This document shows, piece after piece, positions 12,101 to 23,287 of a DNA stretch of 64,000 nt. The stretch covers positions 62,001-126,000 of the forward strand of contig NW_026516299.1 in NCBI RefSeq assembly GCF_025602895.1. The letters run 5' to 3'. The notes beneath the pieces are model-generated. The model was not told the origin of the DNA. It saw nothing but the letters and a program-made list of their open reading frames with translations, and did not search any database. A program made the position numbers and the translations under genes. The DNA comes from Polychytrium aggregatum. Lineage: Eukaryota > Chytridiomycota > Chytridiomycetes > Polychytriales. Within the stretch, counting starts at the first letter, position 1; each line of letters opens with the position of its first letter.

Positions 12101-13136
12101 TCAAGGACCTCAAACAGCATCATCGTAGAGGGTTTCAGGATCGACAGGTATTCGACGTCGACAACAATTTCTTCCTCCCACAGTGGTGTGACCTTGCGCC
12201 CCTGGAGTTTGTATGGCTGCAGTTCCAGCATGTGGGCAGATCACCCCGGCACACCGATGAAGAGGCAAGTCAATACCCGAGTTCCACACGCAGCAGCGAT
12301 TGTTCTGCGCTCGATCGTGCGTCAAGGACGCTATCGGTCTCTGGTGCCTGGCTGAATGCTCTGGAATCTGCCTCTGTTACCTTCGTCATCAGCGGCAGGA
12401 TGTAGTCAATGGCTTTCCCTTCGTTGAAATATGTAGCCGGCTTCTCTTTGTTGCCCTTGCTCAAGTACTGGCCGGTGGTGGCGTCTGCATTGGATATTGG
12501 CGGGTGCAGCACGTCAGTCCCCAGGCATGGCCAAAGGCCGAATTATCACCTTCACTGCTACAATTTACCGATGAAACTGATCTTCACCACAGGGTGGACG
12601 ATGAAGCTGCTGAGCTCCAAGGCATCGATTGAATGAATCTTGATCAGCACGACCTGCGACTCAAAGTCCTTCTCACTCTTGTCAAGATGGCGGAAGAGCC
12701 CCTTGGATTGATTCGACTCGTGGGTCTTGGTCTTACTCTTCCGGACATCATCCGGCGCCAGGGTGGGTGTTTTCGATCGCGGACGGCTCTGCGCTGCTCC
12801 GTGTGCCGGGCTGCGTTCTCGCGATCTGGCGCTTCGGCTTCCGGATTTGTTCTTTGACTTGGATTTGGATTTGGATTTGGATCTGGAACTTGGTTTGGAT
12901 TTCCGGTGCCGCTTCTCGCGTAATCGGCCGCGGGTCTGCTTGTCGTCGGCCCACTCCTCCTTCAGATACTCTTGGCTGGCCTGAAGGACCGCCTCGAGCT
13001 GCTGCTGGGGCGTGGTTTCGGGGTCTCTCGGCATGTCTATGGATCGCGATGGCTCGTTGCAGCGCTTTCGCTCGCCTCCTGGAATGCCGCGGTAATTGCT
13101 GAGGCGACTCATGGTGGGAATGTGGTTTGTCCGCAT
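9112..13136 (-). CDS. AHI1: Jouberin/AHI1-like WD40 protein (ciliary transition zone), multi-exon
   Basis: Orthologue of jouberin, a transition-zone scaffold of cilia and flagella. Exon 1 (from 13136 or 13112) has a Ser/Lys/Arg-rich repeat tract, then the C2-like region IHSIDALELSSFIVHPVVKI. Further exons carry AIDYILPLMTKV, VTPLWEEEIVVDVEYL with LFEVLDF, DGWHRIAWAFLKLVG, and LQMYRYPKI. These align by eye with the conserved N-terminal half of animal jouberin. The WD40 half follows: CSFSNGGIYVAVACVSTSSY with VYSLSWASEDEYAL, LIVTGCFDGRIRFWQYE, MYSGDGSGVVKVWSCE, LHPNFRKLLIRYSNGTIHLV, FSPCGTFVAAGGEDGQATVW, and the late motif DDLQFHPHDHLMLFISFG. A short coiled C-terminal exon (MERRREELNQISTALTES) follows. 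No SH3 domain is seen. The 3' end at 9112 is approximate. The longer open frame to 13148 begins with TTG. Confidence 0.9.
12855..12900 (-). repeat. GGATTT-type hexamer tract coding Ser-Lys repeats in AHI1
   Basis: The plus strand reads repeated TTGGATTTGGAT. The AHI1 strand encodes a KSKSKSK run inside a longer RS-like segment ending SGSRSARSRERS. It is a low-complexity, probably disordered and phosphorylatable N-terminal tract. Confidence 0.8.
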
Positions 13137-13362
13137 CCCATTCTCCAAAAGCCCGCCAAATCGGCCCTCCCCCTATTCCGCTCCACTCCACACTCCACCG
13201 TTCAGAGGACACGTTCTCATACAGCCCGCCAATCTCCGATCCGCCAATCTCCGACTGCCGCACTGAATCGTTGGATCGAAGTATGTGTATTCAGGATCCA
13301 GAGAAAGGGGAGTGTCCTCGCGGACAAGACTTGTGTGGCTCCGTGAACAGTGCGCGTTTCGA

Positions 13363-16300
13363 TCATCCCGTATTGCCGCCTCCTGTGTTGCTGTTGCCTT
13401 TCGAGATGATCGATGCGTTCTGGTTGCGCAGCATCATGCCAAAGTTGGTGGCAAACGTGGTCTTGCCTGGGGCTCCGGGGGCAGGCGGTTGAGTTTGCTG
13501 CTGTTGCGGCTGCTGTTGCGGCTGTGACTGAGAGTATCCGCCGGATCCTGCAACCCGCACCGAGCGGATACTGAGTTCGTCGGCGCTCTGCTTCCGCACT
13601 CCGTGGGACGGAGGGGCACTTGAAGTGGGGACGTAAGCTCGACGATCCTTGATCTTGATGTTGTTCACAACCACCTCGAGATGATTGCCGGGTCCATCGA
13701 TGCCTTCGAGATCGGAGCAATTCTGGATGAAATACTGGATATCGATCAAAAGCCTATGGAGGGTGGAGAGAACGAGAAGGATATGCCCGTTAGTGTCTCA
13801 TTCACTCAGCGATGGCCGTGTGGCTGTTGTCTGCAGCGAGGACATGGATGCTTTCAAGAGCAAGTGCCTTACCGATTCTTTCCAGCACTTGTGAAAAGAT
13901 CCATCTTCTTGAGGTCATCTTCCAACTGGATGACATACTCTCTGAAGATTTGAGTGAATATCATCTGCGCGACAGATAATCAAGGCGATTAGTTGAGGCG
14001 GTTCAGATCAGAGCCAATGAGCAGTCGCAACTTGCTCCACACAAGAGTGCTGGCGGGGTTGTGTGCATCGCGTTTGAACCAGCAAGGGTGCTGTCTTCAG
14101 CATAGCCAGGTGGTCCTCGATCCGGGACGCACTTTGATCGCCTCGGGCCGAAGCAGCTTAATCAGCACTCGATGCAGCGTCCCAATTTCCTTGACGAGGG
14201 CAACCATGTATACGCTGGTGACGTCGGTATGGTCGGATGCAAGCTCGCGAAGCTCGGGCTGATCCCAGTTCACAGAGCAGAGGTTCTTGGAATGGAACTC
14301 GAGTCGGTCAGTCATGAGCGACACCAGTTTGAAATAGAGCCCGTTCTGGTGCTCGCGGTAATCCTGCGTGCAAGGGTGGAAGGCGAATTGGCGGTCAGGA
14401 CACTGACGTTATCAACGCAGCAATACCGGTGGTGGCGGCTGTGCCTTGGTCACGCAGCATCGATGTCATACCGAGAGGAGTCTATCAAAGTCTGCCAGCA
14501 GGACTTGCTGCTTTGCTGTGAGATAGCCCGATACTACTGTCTTCAAGTGGGGAATGATCGCCGTGACCACACCAATGGACTGTGCCGTTAGCGCTGGCAG
14601 CAGAGCGACAAAAGGAGCAGAAAACAGATGTCAGTCGCGTCCTCGATCCTCAGTCCGCTACCCAAGTCGGGCGTCAAGGCCCACAAACTGCATACCCATG
14701 TGCCGGGCAGTGATGTTTCGAAGTCCTGCTGACCGCATTGCACCGGCACCCAGAATCATTTGGCATGCCCTGGAGTTGAAAAGCTATGATTTCCATGCCC
14801 CGCCCCCGCGAACAAAGGGTCAGTATCTCTGCAAACGCATCTCCCCTCACCCCATCATCTGGATCACATCGGCAGCACTAGCACGGCAGCACTAGCACGG
14901 CAGCACGTCGTGGCGAGCCAACCTTAAGTATCTCGACGATCCTGTTCAGAACGTCAGTTGTGAGGGACGGGATGTGGTCCAGACACGCCATATACTCCGT
15001 CAGCATCTTCAGGAACAACAGCACGGATATGACGACGTAGTATTTTTCGTTGTCCAGTATCAGGTATTTGAGCGTCTTGGGGCCGTTGGCCACGATTTTT
15101 CGGTTGTCTTGCTTAGCTACGGCAGGGGCGGCGCTGCTGCCGCTGGAAAGATCAAACTCTCCATCGGCTCCGATGTCGATGTTGTCTGTGCTGTCAAAGG
15201 CCTCGTCGCTTTGCTGCTCGCGCAGCTTGCTCTGGGCAGTACTGGGCGACACAGTTTTGGCACTCGAGGCAGTGGAGTAGACGATTTGGTCAGCTAGGAG
15301 CTGAAAGTCAACAGCAACTTCGGCCTGGACCCACTGCTCGTTGTCGATAAGCATGGTGATCTGCTTTGTACGCTCGTCATGGAAATGGTTCAGGAAGGCC
15401 TTGGCCTGGCGTTTCGGGGTCGAAGGGCCGTTGGTGAGTACCGATGGGGATGTGCACAATCGCAGGGCAGCAATACACCCACAACAATGCTCACCGCACA
15501 TCCGGCACAATGGCCCACGCGATACTTGCCTGCGAGAGCATCGTGCCTTTCAGACCAAAGCACATGCGACCACAGAGACCCTCCCCTCCTCCGATGAACT
15601 CCCATGTTGCGCCAAACAGGCGGTAAAAGTCCTTGGGGTTCAGCTGGGCATTCTGCTCAGAGCGCACGCTCAGCAGCTTGGCGCACCGCACGTGTGCTAG
15701 ATCCGAGATCGCAAAGACAACGTCGGACGACTCTTGCCCGAGCTGGGTGAACGTCGATATCGACGGCGCCGAGCCGCTCGAGCTTCTGCCGACCGGGGAT
15801 GCAAAGTCCTTGTCTGGGGTACCGAGTTGCGAATACTGCCTTTGTAGAATATCGTCGGCCGAGCCAAACTCGTCCTGGTCCTCCGACAGCTGGGGGAGGA
15901 GCTTTGAGGGGGTTCCAAGCGCTGGCGTTTTGGATGAGGGCTCGGAATCTAACAGTTTAAGGCTCTCGGTTCCAATGACGATGCCGGAATCTTGAGCCTC
16001 TTTCAGCAGCACCAGTGTCAGCTCGTGGACAATCGATGTTCGCTGGATCACATGGAGCAGCGAAACGTAGACATTCATCAAGACGCCATAGAAGGCGTCA
16101 AAGCTCATCGCTCGAAGCTGGCGAGCCAGCGCGCTTGAGTCGCAGATTGAGGTTATGAAAGCGGCGAAAACACGTCAGGAGCCATGGCAAGGACGACGTG
16201 ATATAGGCGGTAAGGACGCAGCGGCGACGGCAAAATCGAGGGAAGGGCGAGCATATAGGCTGCCAAAGCCGGTGGCCGGACGCACATAAGCTGCTATCGG

Positions 16301-18577
16301 AGCCGTCCGCAGAATCACGTCTCGGCCGCATACCTGTTCTTTCCCGAGCCCTTATCCTCCATATAGATTGGCGAGATGGCGGGATAGTGCTATTGAGTGA
16401 TGTCACTGTCAGGGACTGTTCGCCTTTGCCTGTGCCTTGGAGACATAATAGCACATCATACGACCGCGCCACCAAGGCCAAGGCGCCGGAGGCCATGAAG
16501 GAGCCCGCGCGGCAGCAGCAACGTACGATTGCACTGTACCTGCTTCATCGCCGCCTTGATTTCGGCCATGATCGTCGTCTTGTACACCTGGAATGCTGCT
16601 GGCAGCCTATCCATCTTGAGCAGCCCCATGACCAGTGGCCGCATACGTAGCTTCAGGTTGTCTTCCCATATGAGCAGGGCAGGCACATTCTGGGCGGTAT
16701 CAGCGGCACCGCCTACAGACGACAGCTGTCTCGGATCGCCACTCAGAATGCTGGAAATCCAGTGGATAATCGGGGCATTTTTGATGCGGGGACTGATTTT
16801 GGAGACCGGGTCGATGAGCCTGAGTGTTTCGCGAAGGTCGCTTACCAAAACACTGACAAACTCCGACTCCATAAGCATCGAGATGGTGCGGGACATCTCC
16901 GAGAGCTGGCCATAGAGATTCGCGAGCGAACGCACGCCTCTGAGGTCCAGAGAGAGCGGCATGTTGGACGCTTTGGGCATCCATTGCACTCCAGGACCAA
17001 GCACCCTGAGCTGGTCGGCTTTGGTGTCCGGTGATGGCGAGGCGCTGCCCTTGAGCATGGCACTGGTTTCTTCGATTAGATCGAGCACCGAGACATAGTC
17101 GCCCTGGCCTAACAGGACCTGGATCATGGGCTGGGTTTGTTTGACCTCGGACACCAGCTTGATGCTGGAGTAGAGCAGCGCAAGCTTCCCACGCCGTTTC
17201 TTGAGCTGCACAACCGACAGACCCTTCTTGACCTGGTCGGCAGAAAGGCGCTTGAGTTTGGTGCGCAAGTCGTTGATTTCGGCGACACACGATTGTGTCT
17301 CTTGATGCAAGGCCTGGAGATTCGACAGAGCCGAGAAGAACGACTGCGATCGCTGTGAGATTTCCATGAGCAGGTGTACCTCCACGATCTCCAGGTACGA
17401 TGATAGCTTGTCCTGAAGCAGATGGCTGGTCAGCACCATTTCGTTTGAGGACGTGCTGGTGGCTCGGGTCAGGTCGGCTTGCTCGGTAACCTCTCTCCAG
17501 GTATGTGGGTTGCTCAGGTTGAAGCTACCGTCAAAAAACTGAGCCGGAACGAGATCGAGCGAGGGTGCGTTGGTCGATGCCAGCTTTTTCCGCGCCGAGT
17601 CGTTGCGACCCTTGTAGCTGTCCTGGATGCCCATCTCGCTGAGCTTTGTTGAGATGTCGGTCATGGACTGCGACTGCTGACTCCCGCCGAGGACAGGATT
17701 GCCTTCTGTCGCAACGGCCAGGCCGATGGCTCGGTTGTACTGGTACCGGTCGATCACATCGGAGATGCTTTTGAGGTAGGGATCAAACTCGGGCGTCCGG
17801 ACCTTGCGGATGAGGGTTTGTGGAATGATGGGGAGCGTATCCATGCCCTTGAGAGGCTTGGCGCCAGACTTTGCCTGGACGGTCGGATCGTTCAAAATGC
17901 CCTGCAATTCAGGATGGCGGCCGATCGTCAATACCATGCAGCCGGAATCGGGCGGGGTGGTAAGCCCGCAAGGCAGCGAGAGCGGCGAGCGCAATGCAAC
18001 ATGACCATTGGCGAGCAAGCGACCGATCTGCGAGTCGAGGGATGGGAAGCAAGGCAGGCAGGCCAGCAAGGCCGCTGCACATCTGGCAGGGAATGCCCGA
18101 CGGCGGGTTGGTGCATCGGATTCCAGTGGCAAGTCGATGAATCAAAGTTCAACCGCCAGCGCCAACCGCCGGCACAACGCAACGTTCACGGTGCATCACA
18201 GCGCCTGAGCAACGAGCACCAGAACCCACCGATATTGCGTTCTGGCCCATATCCCCAATGGACCACGGATGTTCATTGTTGAGCACCTCTTCAAAGGGAT
18301 TCTCGGATATCGCACTCTTGCGGATGGTGAACGAATCCGAAGACTGAGGAGGCGGGCCGGACTGGCCGGACTTGCCGGCAGGGAGTTGGCTGGAGCCGAA
18401 GCTGCTGTTGCTCATTGACGACGACGACACAAGCGAGGTGGCCAGGGCGGCGTCATAGGCCGAGCGCGGGGTGGTTGACGAGGGACGCCGGGTGTCGTCC
18501 AGCGATTTATGGGCCGGGTCGGCAGCCGAGGGCGGGTTTGGGGAAGAGACGGTCCACTTGAACGGCGAGAGCGACAT
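13363..18577 (-). CDS. VPS54: Vacuolar protein sorting-associated protein 54 (GARP tethering complex)
   Basis: Subunit of the GARP complex that tethers endosome-derived vesicles at the trans-Golgi network. The start exon (MSLSPFKWTVSSP, ATG at 18577) has a Ser/Pro-rich segment and NPFEEVLNNEHPWSIGD. A long exon (about 16500-17950) holds the coiled-coil N-terminal half: FFDGSFNLSNPHTWREV, LLQDKLSSYLEIVEVHLL and LRTKLKRLSADQVKKGLSVV. Later exons give MSFDAFYGVLMNVYVSLLHV, the middle-domain motif DFYRLFGATWEFI, NHFHDERTKQITMLIDNEQW, and LVKEIGTLHRVLIKLLRPEA. The C-terminus is IFTQIFREYVIQLEDDLKK and LIDIQYFIQNCSDLEGID, with a Gln-rich tail ending at 13363. The order matches Vps54 throughout. It is in tandem with AHI1, 226 bases upstream of it. 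Confidence 0.94.
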
Positions 18578-19282
18578 TTGAGGTGCCTTGATGCCAGGGG
18601 AGAAGGCAGCAAGGGCAGGCCCGATGAGCCGGAGGGGCGAGGAAGCGCGACGACAATGGGTTGCCGAGACGAGCCCTGGGAATCAGGACGATGGGCTGCG
18701 GACGAGATTCGAGACAACCGGCAGGAGGGCCTGCTCAAAGACAAGCCGAGGCGGGAGACGAGCAGAAGACGAGAGCCCTCAGGACCGCCCCACACAAGCA
18801 AGCACCCGGCCAGCGATGCTGCAGGCCATCGGTGTGCCGAACTGCCCAGGCATTGCCGGCCGAACAGCTGCGATTGCATCTGGTGATTGGAGACAATGGA
18901 GCAACGGCGGCACTGGGCGGCTACCGTCTGCACCGGACGGCATCGTGGTCTTGCCGATCAGCTTTGGATGTCCGTTTGGCTCCCAGGCCGGCTCTCCTCA
19001 CAGGAGCGGGTCTTGTTGGGTTGGAGCGATCGTACATGGCGTTTCGTAATCGAGCCGGAAGTTGCTCCTCTATTGCGGCAGATGAAGACCGGGTTTACAT
19101 CCACAACACCCGAAGAATATGCCGGCAAGCACTTCGGGAGGCACTGCTGAGCGAGGGGCACTATCGAAAGGGCGATGGAGTGCATCAAGCGCAACGCCAG
19201 TTCCCAAATCCTCGGTCCTGAGCAAACGGATGACCAGCCACGACAATCTTCGGTCTGCTGCCCGCTGTGTACATGGCACTGA
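18578..19282. other. VPS54 upstream region, no supportable gene
   Basis: About 700 bases between the VPS54 start and the stop of the next minus-strand gene. Short open frames exist on both strands (for example 18887-19150, +), but none has a recognisable motif or clear splice context. It probably holds the VPS54 promoter and the neighbour's 3' UTR. Confidence 0.4.
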
Positions 19283-20197
19283 CTACACTGGTTTCAGCGA
19301 GCGCATGACTTTGGCAACGCTCCGGGCAATGTGCACGTATTCGACAAGCAGCGAATTCATCTCCCTCAGGACGCAGTCAAAGTCAGAGTCGTCGAGGCCC
19401 ATGTGGCCTGCGCCCGGCTTGATGGTGGACGCAGTGCTCGAGGGCCTTTGCTTCTGCCTGCTCGCCTGGATGGCATTGTCCAGCAGCATCTCGAGCGTCC
19501 GGACGTTGTGGCTTGATATCAGCAGAAAGGCCTTGGTGTCGCTCTTCCAGCCCTCGTAGACTTTGTCCAGTTGCTGGTCTGCGGCGACCTTCTCGAGGGT
19601 CCGGGGAAACGGAGGCGGCTTTGTCAGCCGCCGGCACGACGATCCTCTGATACTGGACGAAGTGAACCGAGGCAGATCCGCAAAGGTGGAATTACTCCAC
19701 TCCAGCTCAGCGTGCTGGAACTCCAGGAGGGTGTCGTCGACCAGCAGGAGGATCTCCCGTGCCAAGCAGTCGCGGGCTGTCACCCGAGGCAGAATCGGCT
19801 GCGGGCTGCCCGGCGGAGCCAGAGTCAAGTTGGATGTACGACCGACAACCGAGCCATCCAGCTCGGAATCGAGGGCTTGGAGAATCCGGGCCTGGCGCTT
19901 GAGGATGGTCGTCCGAACTTGAACGTCGGTCTTGTACGCCATGAATATCATGTACAGCGGGGCGATCGACCTTGGCACGGCATAGATGAACTTGGAGGCG
20001 AACAGCGGAAACGGAATCCTCGAGCTTCGCCGAGGACAATCTTGCGGCCACTCTGGAGAGCCAGCCTGGACTTCCATAATGTGCGAGAGCGTCGCAGATG
20101 AGGATGAGGACGATGCCGCACCAACAATGGCAAGGAGCTGCACTGCTCCCACCAACAGCGCGAGTACGAAGCCGAGGGACGACCGAGGCGTCGGCAT
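19283..20197 (-). CDS. Unrecognised 304-residue protein with N-terminal signal/anchor segment
   Basis: I do not recognise this protein. From the ATG at 20197 it begins MPTPRSSLGFVLALLVGAVQ, a good signal peptide or signal anchor. A second hydrophobic segment, VPRSIAPLYMIFMAYKT, lies near residues 73-90. The remainder is soluble-looking and partly helical, with LEKVAADQQLDKVYEGWKSD and LVEYVHIARSVAKVMRSLKP at the C-terminus. The open frame continues upstream to 21088 only because the antisense of the divergent gene is open; the signal-like start marks the likely true beginning. It could be an ER, Golgi or nuclear-envelope protein. Undetected introns in the N-terminal part are possible. Confidence 0.55.
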   Translation of the reverse strand: MPTPRSSLGFVLALLVGAVQLLAIVGAASSSSSSATLSHIMEVQAGSPEWPQDCPRRSSRIPFPLFASKFIYAVPRSIAPLYMIFMAYKTDVQVRTTILKRQARILQALDSELDGSVVGRTSNLTLAPPGSPQPILPRVTARDCLAREILLLVDDTLLEFQHAELEWSNSTFADLPRFTSSSIRGSSCRRLTKPPPFPRTLEKVAADQQLDKVYEGWKSDTKAFLLISSHNVRTLEMLLDNAIQASRQKQRPSSTASTIKPGAGHMGLDDSDFDCVLREMNSLLVEYVHIARSVAKVMRSLKPV

Positions 20198-20746
20198 ATC
20201 GCAGAGGAGATGGAGCAGCCGTGTCTTGGGCAGGTGTTGGATGTGCTCGCGGCGAGCGAAATCCTGCGATGGATGCGCCGTGGTGCGTTGGATGGGTGAT
20301 TCAAGCCAGACCCGGAAGTTGCCGCTGTCCACGGCAGGCGCAAACAAACACCAGCACGGCTGCCAGCCACCCCGCGACGCACTACCGATAGCCCTGGACC
20401 GGACCTCCGAATATCCCTTCTTGCTGCCTGCTGGCCGGCGCCGTGCACCTCGCTCCCGTCGCCCCGATAACACACCGTCAGACGCAGCCCATGGCCGCCC
20501 CACAGAGACCAAGCCGGACCAGCCAACGCGCCCCATGTCACACAGCACCGGAAACGCGCTGCAGCCGGTTCGAGCCGGTTCGAGCCGGGATGCGCAGCGC
20601 GAGTCTCGTGTTGCCGCCAAGCCACGCCGATCAGCTGCCCGTCCCCGATCGTGCGCAGCAGTCCAGCGACACCCGCAAGGCCACTGGCCCTCGCGCTTCC
20701 GTCGCGATCGCCTGGCCCTCTGGCGAGAACACACCGACAGCACGCC
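20198..20746. promoter_or_regulatory. Divergent promoter region
   Basis: A 549-base spacer between divergent start codons. Near 20568-20595 there are two and a half tandem copies of CCGGTTCGAG. No gene is seen. Promoter function is inferred from layout. Confidence 0.4.
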
Positions 20747-22794
20747 ATGAGTTCCTGGTGGGGCAGTGACAAGTCGCAGCAGCAGCAAAGCGAACAGCTC
20801 AAGAGCGATCTGACCGGGGCCAAGCAGGCTCTGTCGGCCCTCGAGGCGCAGCTGGCAAGCGAGCGGGCCGCATCCTCGGCCATCGGCACCCAGCTCGAGC
20901 AGGCCAACTCGGTCCGCGCTCAGCTCGAACAGGAGATTGATTCGCTGAAAGCCTCTCTGGACGACAAGACCAAGGCTCTCAGGCAGGCCGAGGCCCAGGG
21001 CAAAGCCAGGATCCTCGAGTTGCAAGAATCTCTCGATGCCCAGGGCAAGACCCTGGCTACTCTCCGAAAGAACCAGCAGCCCGCCCACAACGACAAGCTC
21101 CCCCAGCTCGAGCGCGCCCTCGATGCCGAGAAGCAGAGAATCAAGACTCTGGAGGCCGAAGTGTCCCTATCCAAATCCGAGCTGCAAATGTCTCGAGACA
21201 GCCTCAAGCACGCCCAGGACGCTCTCCAGCGCGCCACTCTTGTTCTCGACACCGTCCAACAGACCGCCGGGCTGTTGAAGGACAAGGTCTTTTCTGGCAA
21301 AGCCAAAGTCAGCGACAGCATCGCCAGCTCTACCAAGGCAGTCGAGAAGCTTTGCTCCGAAATTTTGGCGCTGCAGCGCCAATCCAACCAGTCCGGCCAC
21401 GACGAATCCATCCGCCGACTCACGGACTCACTCGAGCACACAAAGTCGCATGTTCTTTCATGGATCCAGCTCAGCATCGATGCCAAAGAACAGCTGGTCA
21501 AGACTGAGGCCGCCCTTGAGGCGCTTAAACAGCAGAAGAGTCACCCTGGCCGCTCCGAGGCCGGGTCTTCTGAGCTCCAGAGTGTTCTGACCAAGAGCAC
21601 CGATTCGGTGCTGCACTCTCTCAGCGATCTGAAGGAGCTGGTCCGTGCCAGAGGAGCCGGTTCGGATGCGGCCTCCAAGACTGATGCTGAGGAGATTGTC
21701 AAGCGTATCGACCGGCAAAAGGACGAGCTAAAGCAGCACATCCAGAACCAAGTCTCGACTCAGTTGGCTTCCACCGTAAAATCGTCGCTCAATGAGATTC
21801 GCACAAAGCTCGAGCAGGTCCACAAATCGCTCGAGGCCACGTTCACTGGCGCCGTCGCCGACACAAAGACCAGCGGAGACCACAGCCAGCTCTTGTCGAC
21901 TTACCACGAGCACGCCAGCGTCATGAAGGAGGAGTTTAAGGCCCTCCACAAGCTGTTGGAGTCGCTGGCTGCGAAGAGCCAGCCGCCCGCCTCGATTGCC
22001 TCTCCCCAGCGAGATGCAGCATGGGTCGGATCTCCAGCTCGCGTCAAGGCCAAGAAGGGCCCAGCTTTCCAAGAATCAGTCAAAGCCATCCAGAGCATCT
22101 TGTCGCCTACAAAGCTGGGTCATTACAACAAGGTCGCCAGCCCCGTCGCCGGAAAGCAGGGGAAGCGCGCGCACGATGAGGAAGAGGACCACCAGGCCAA
22201 AAAAAGCAAGGCCGCAGACGAAATCGACCAGATCTTCGAAACCCTTGATCCAGAGCAAACCGAGACCGGCGACGATTCTTTGGAGCTGCCCACCTCGACC
22301 CTGGTATGTGGCTTGCTTTTGCTACTGATATCTACACCGAGGAGGCAGTCATGGACCGGTGCCTCTAAACAGGATGTCTCTCCTGGCTGCTCGGCCGATC
22401 CGCTGCCGGCGAACACGATGCTATGCCACGCCGAGTGACGGTCGCTGTGTGTTGCATCGGTCATTGCAATCGGTCAGCGGGACTCTGATTGTTGCTTCAT
22501 TTCATCGCGCCGCTGCGGTACACTGTTTCGATCAATCATACTCCCGATCTCTGGACGCTGCCTATGGTCGCATGCGACGTATCCCTGTCGTTGATGTTGT
22601 GCCACGCAATGCTGCGATCGCATCCTCGACAACTGGTACGGTATCCCACCTCTGCCTAACGTCACTGGCTCGCCACATTGTTATCGGCTGTTTCGGCTGC
22701 GCCTCAGGACGCTGCTGGCGAAGATTCGACCAACAAGAAAAAGAAGACCAAGAAGAAGAAGAAGAAGGCCACCGATACGGCCTCGGTCGTCTGA
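20747..22794 (+). CDS. Coiled-coil protein with basic C-terminal tail, function unknown
   Basis: I do not recognise the family. It starts MSSWWGSDKSQQQQSEQLKS and is coiled-coil for most of about 430 residues (heptad-rich Leu/Ala/Glu/Lys, for example LEAQLASERAASSAIGTQLE). A region with QSILSPTKLGHYNKV follows, then RAHDEEEDHQAKKSKAADEI, which looks like a nuclear-localisation or acidic patch. The big exon ends at a GTATGT donor at 22303. The best 3' exon starts GACGCTGCTGGCG after a CCTCAG acceptor at 22709 and codes a Lys-rich tail (NKKKKTKKKKKKATDTASVV-stop, 22792-22794). The phase fits exactly. Without splicing the frame would stop at 22438. It is probably a nuclear or nucleolar structural protein (inference). 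Confidence 0.65.
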
Positions 22795-23287
22795 TTGCAT
22801 GCATTTCAAGCACACCCACACCACACACGAAGCGACCCGGCATTCTCTTGGCCCGTGCCCAGTGACTTTCCGTTGGCTCGCTGTCCTGCTCGGCTCTGGC
22901 GGCAGTAACTCGCAATAGCAATACAACACTTGTGTGGGTCTGCTCGCCGTGGGATTCCCCCCCCCCAAACCGGCACGGAGCGGCAGAGCGAGACACTGAG
23001 ACAGACGATCTCTCCTCCCCCTTCCCACGGGCTCTGCCACATATGCAACGCAACCTGGGTCCTCGCTGCGCATGGAGTCATCCTCTGCTTCTCCTCTCGT
23101 TCTCGGCTGAGACGTCATGGCGGATGGCAAGTCTTTGCAGCCCACTCGTGCGCAGCCCCTAGAGCGAGACGAGGGCGCGGGGAGACGGGGCGAGCGAGAA
23201 AAAAAAAGTCTCGCCAAACGCAACCCGGCCTTGCCCATCCATCCATCAACGAGCCCCGCCCACGTCGCAGCAGACAACGCATTCGCC
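22795..23287. other. Upstream region of the eIF2B alpha gene
   Basis: No gene is seen. It contains a C8 run near 22960, an A9 run near 23201, and the plausible promoter and leader of the downstream gene. Confidence 0.45.

Noticed and set aside
18887-19150. An 87-codon plus-strand ORF upstream of VPS54
   Set aside because: No recognisable motif, no splice partners, and a competing open frame on the other strand. Not enough to call a gene.
20560-20600. GGTTCGAGCC words resembling a tRNA B box
   Set aside because: No matching T-stem of five pairs, A box or acceptor stem could be drawn around it. It is a short tandem repeat.
20198-21088. Upstream extension of the minus-strand 304-residue gene to 601 codons
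   Set aside because: The extension is exactly antisense to the 5' end of the coiled-coil gene. The signal-peptide start at 20197 is the natural beginning.
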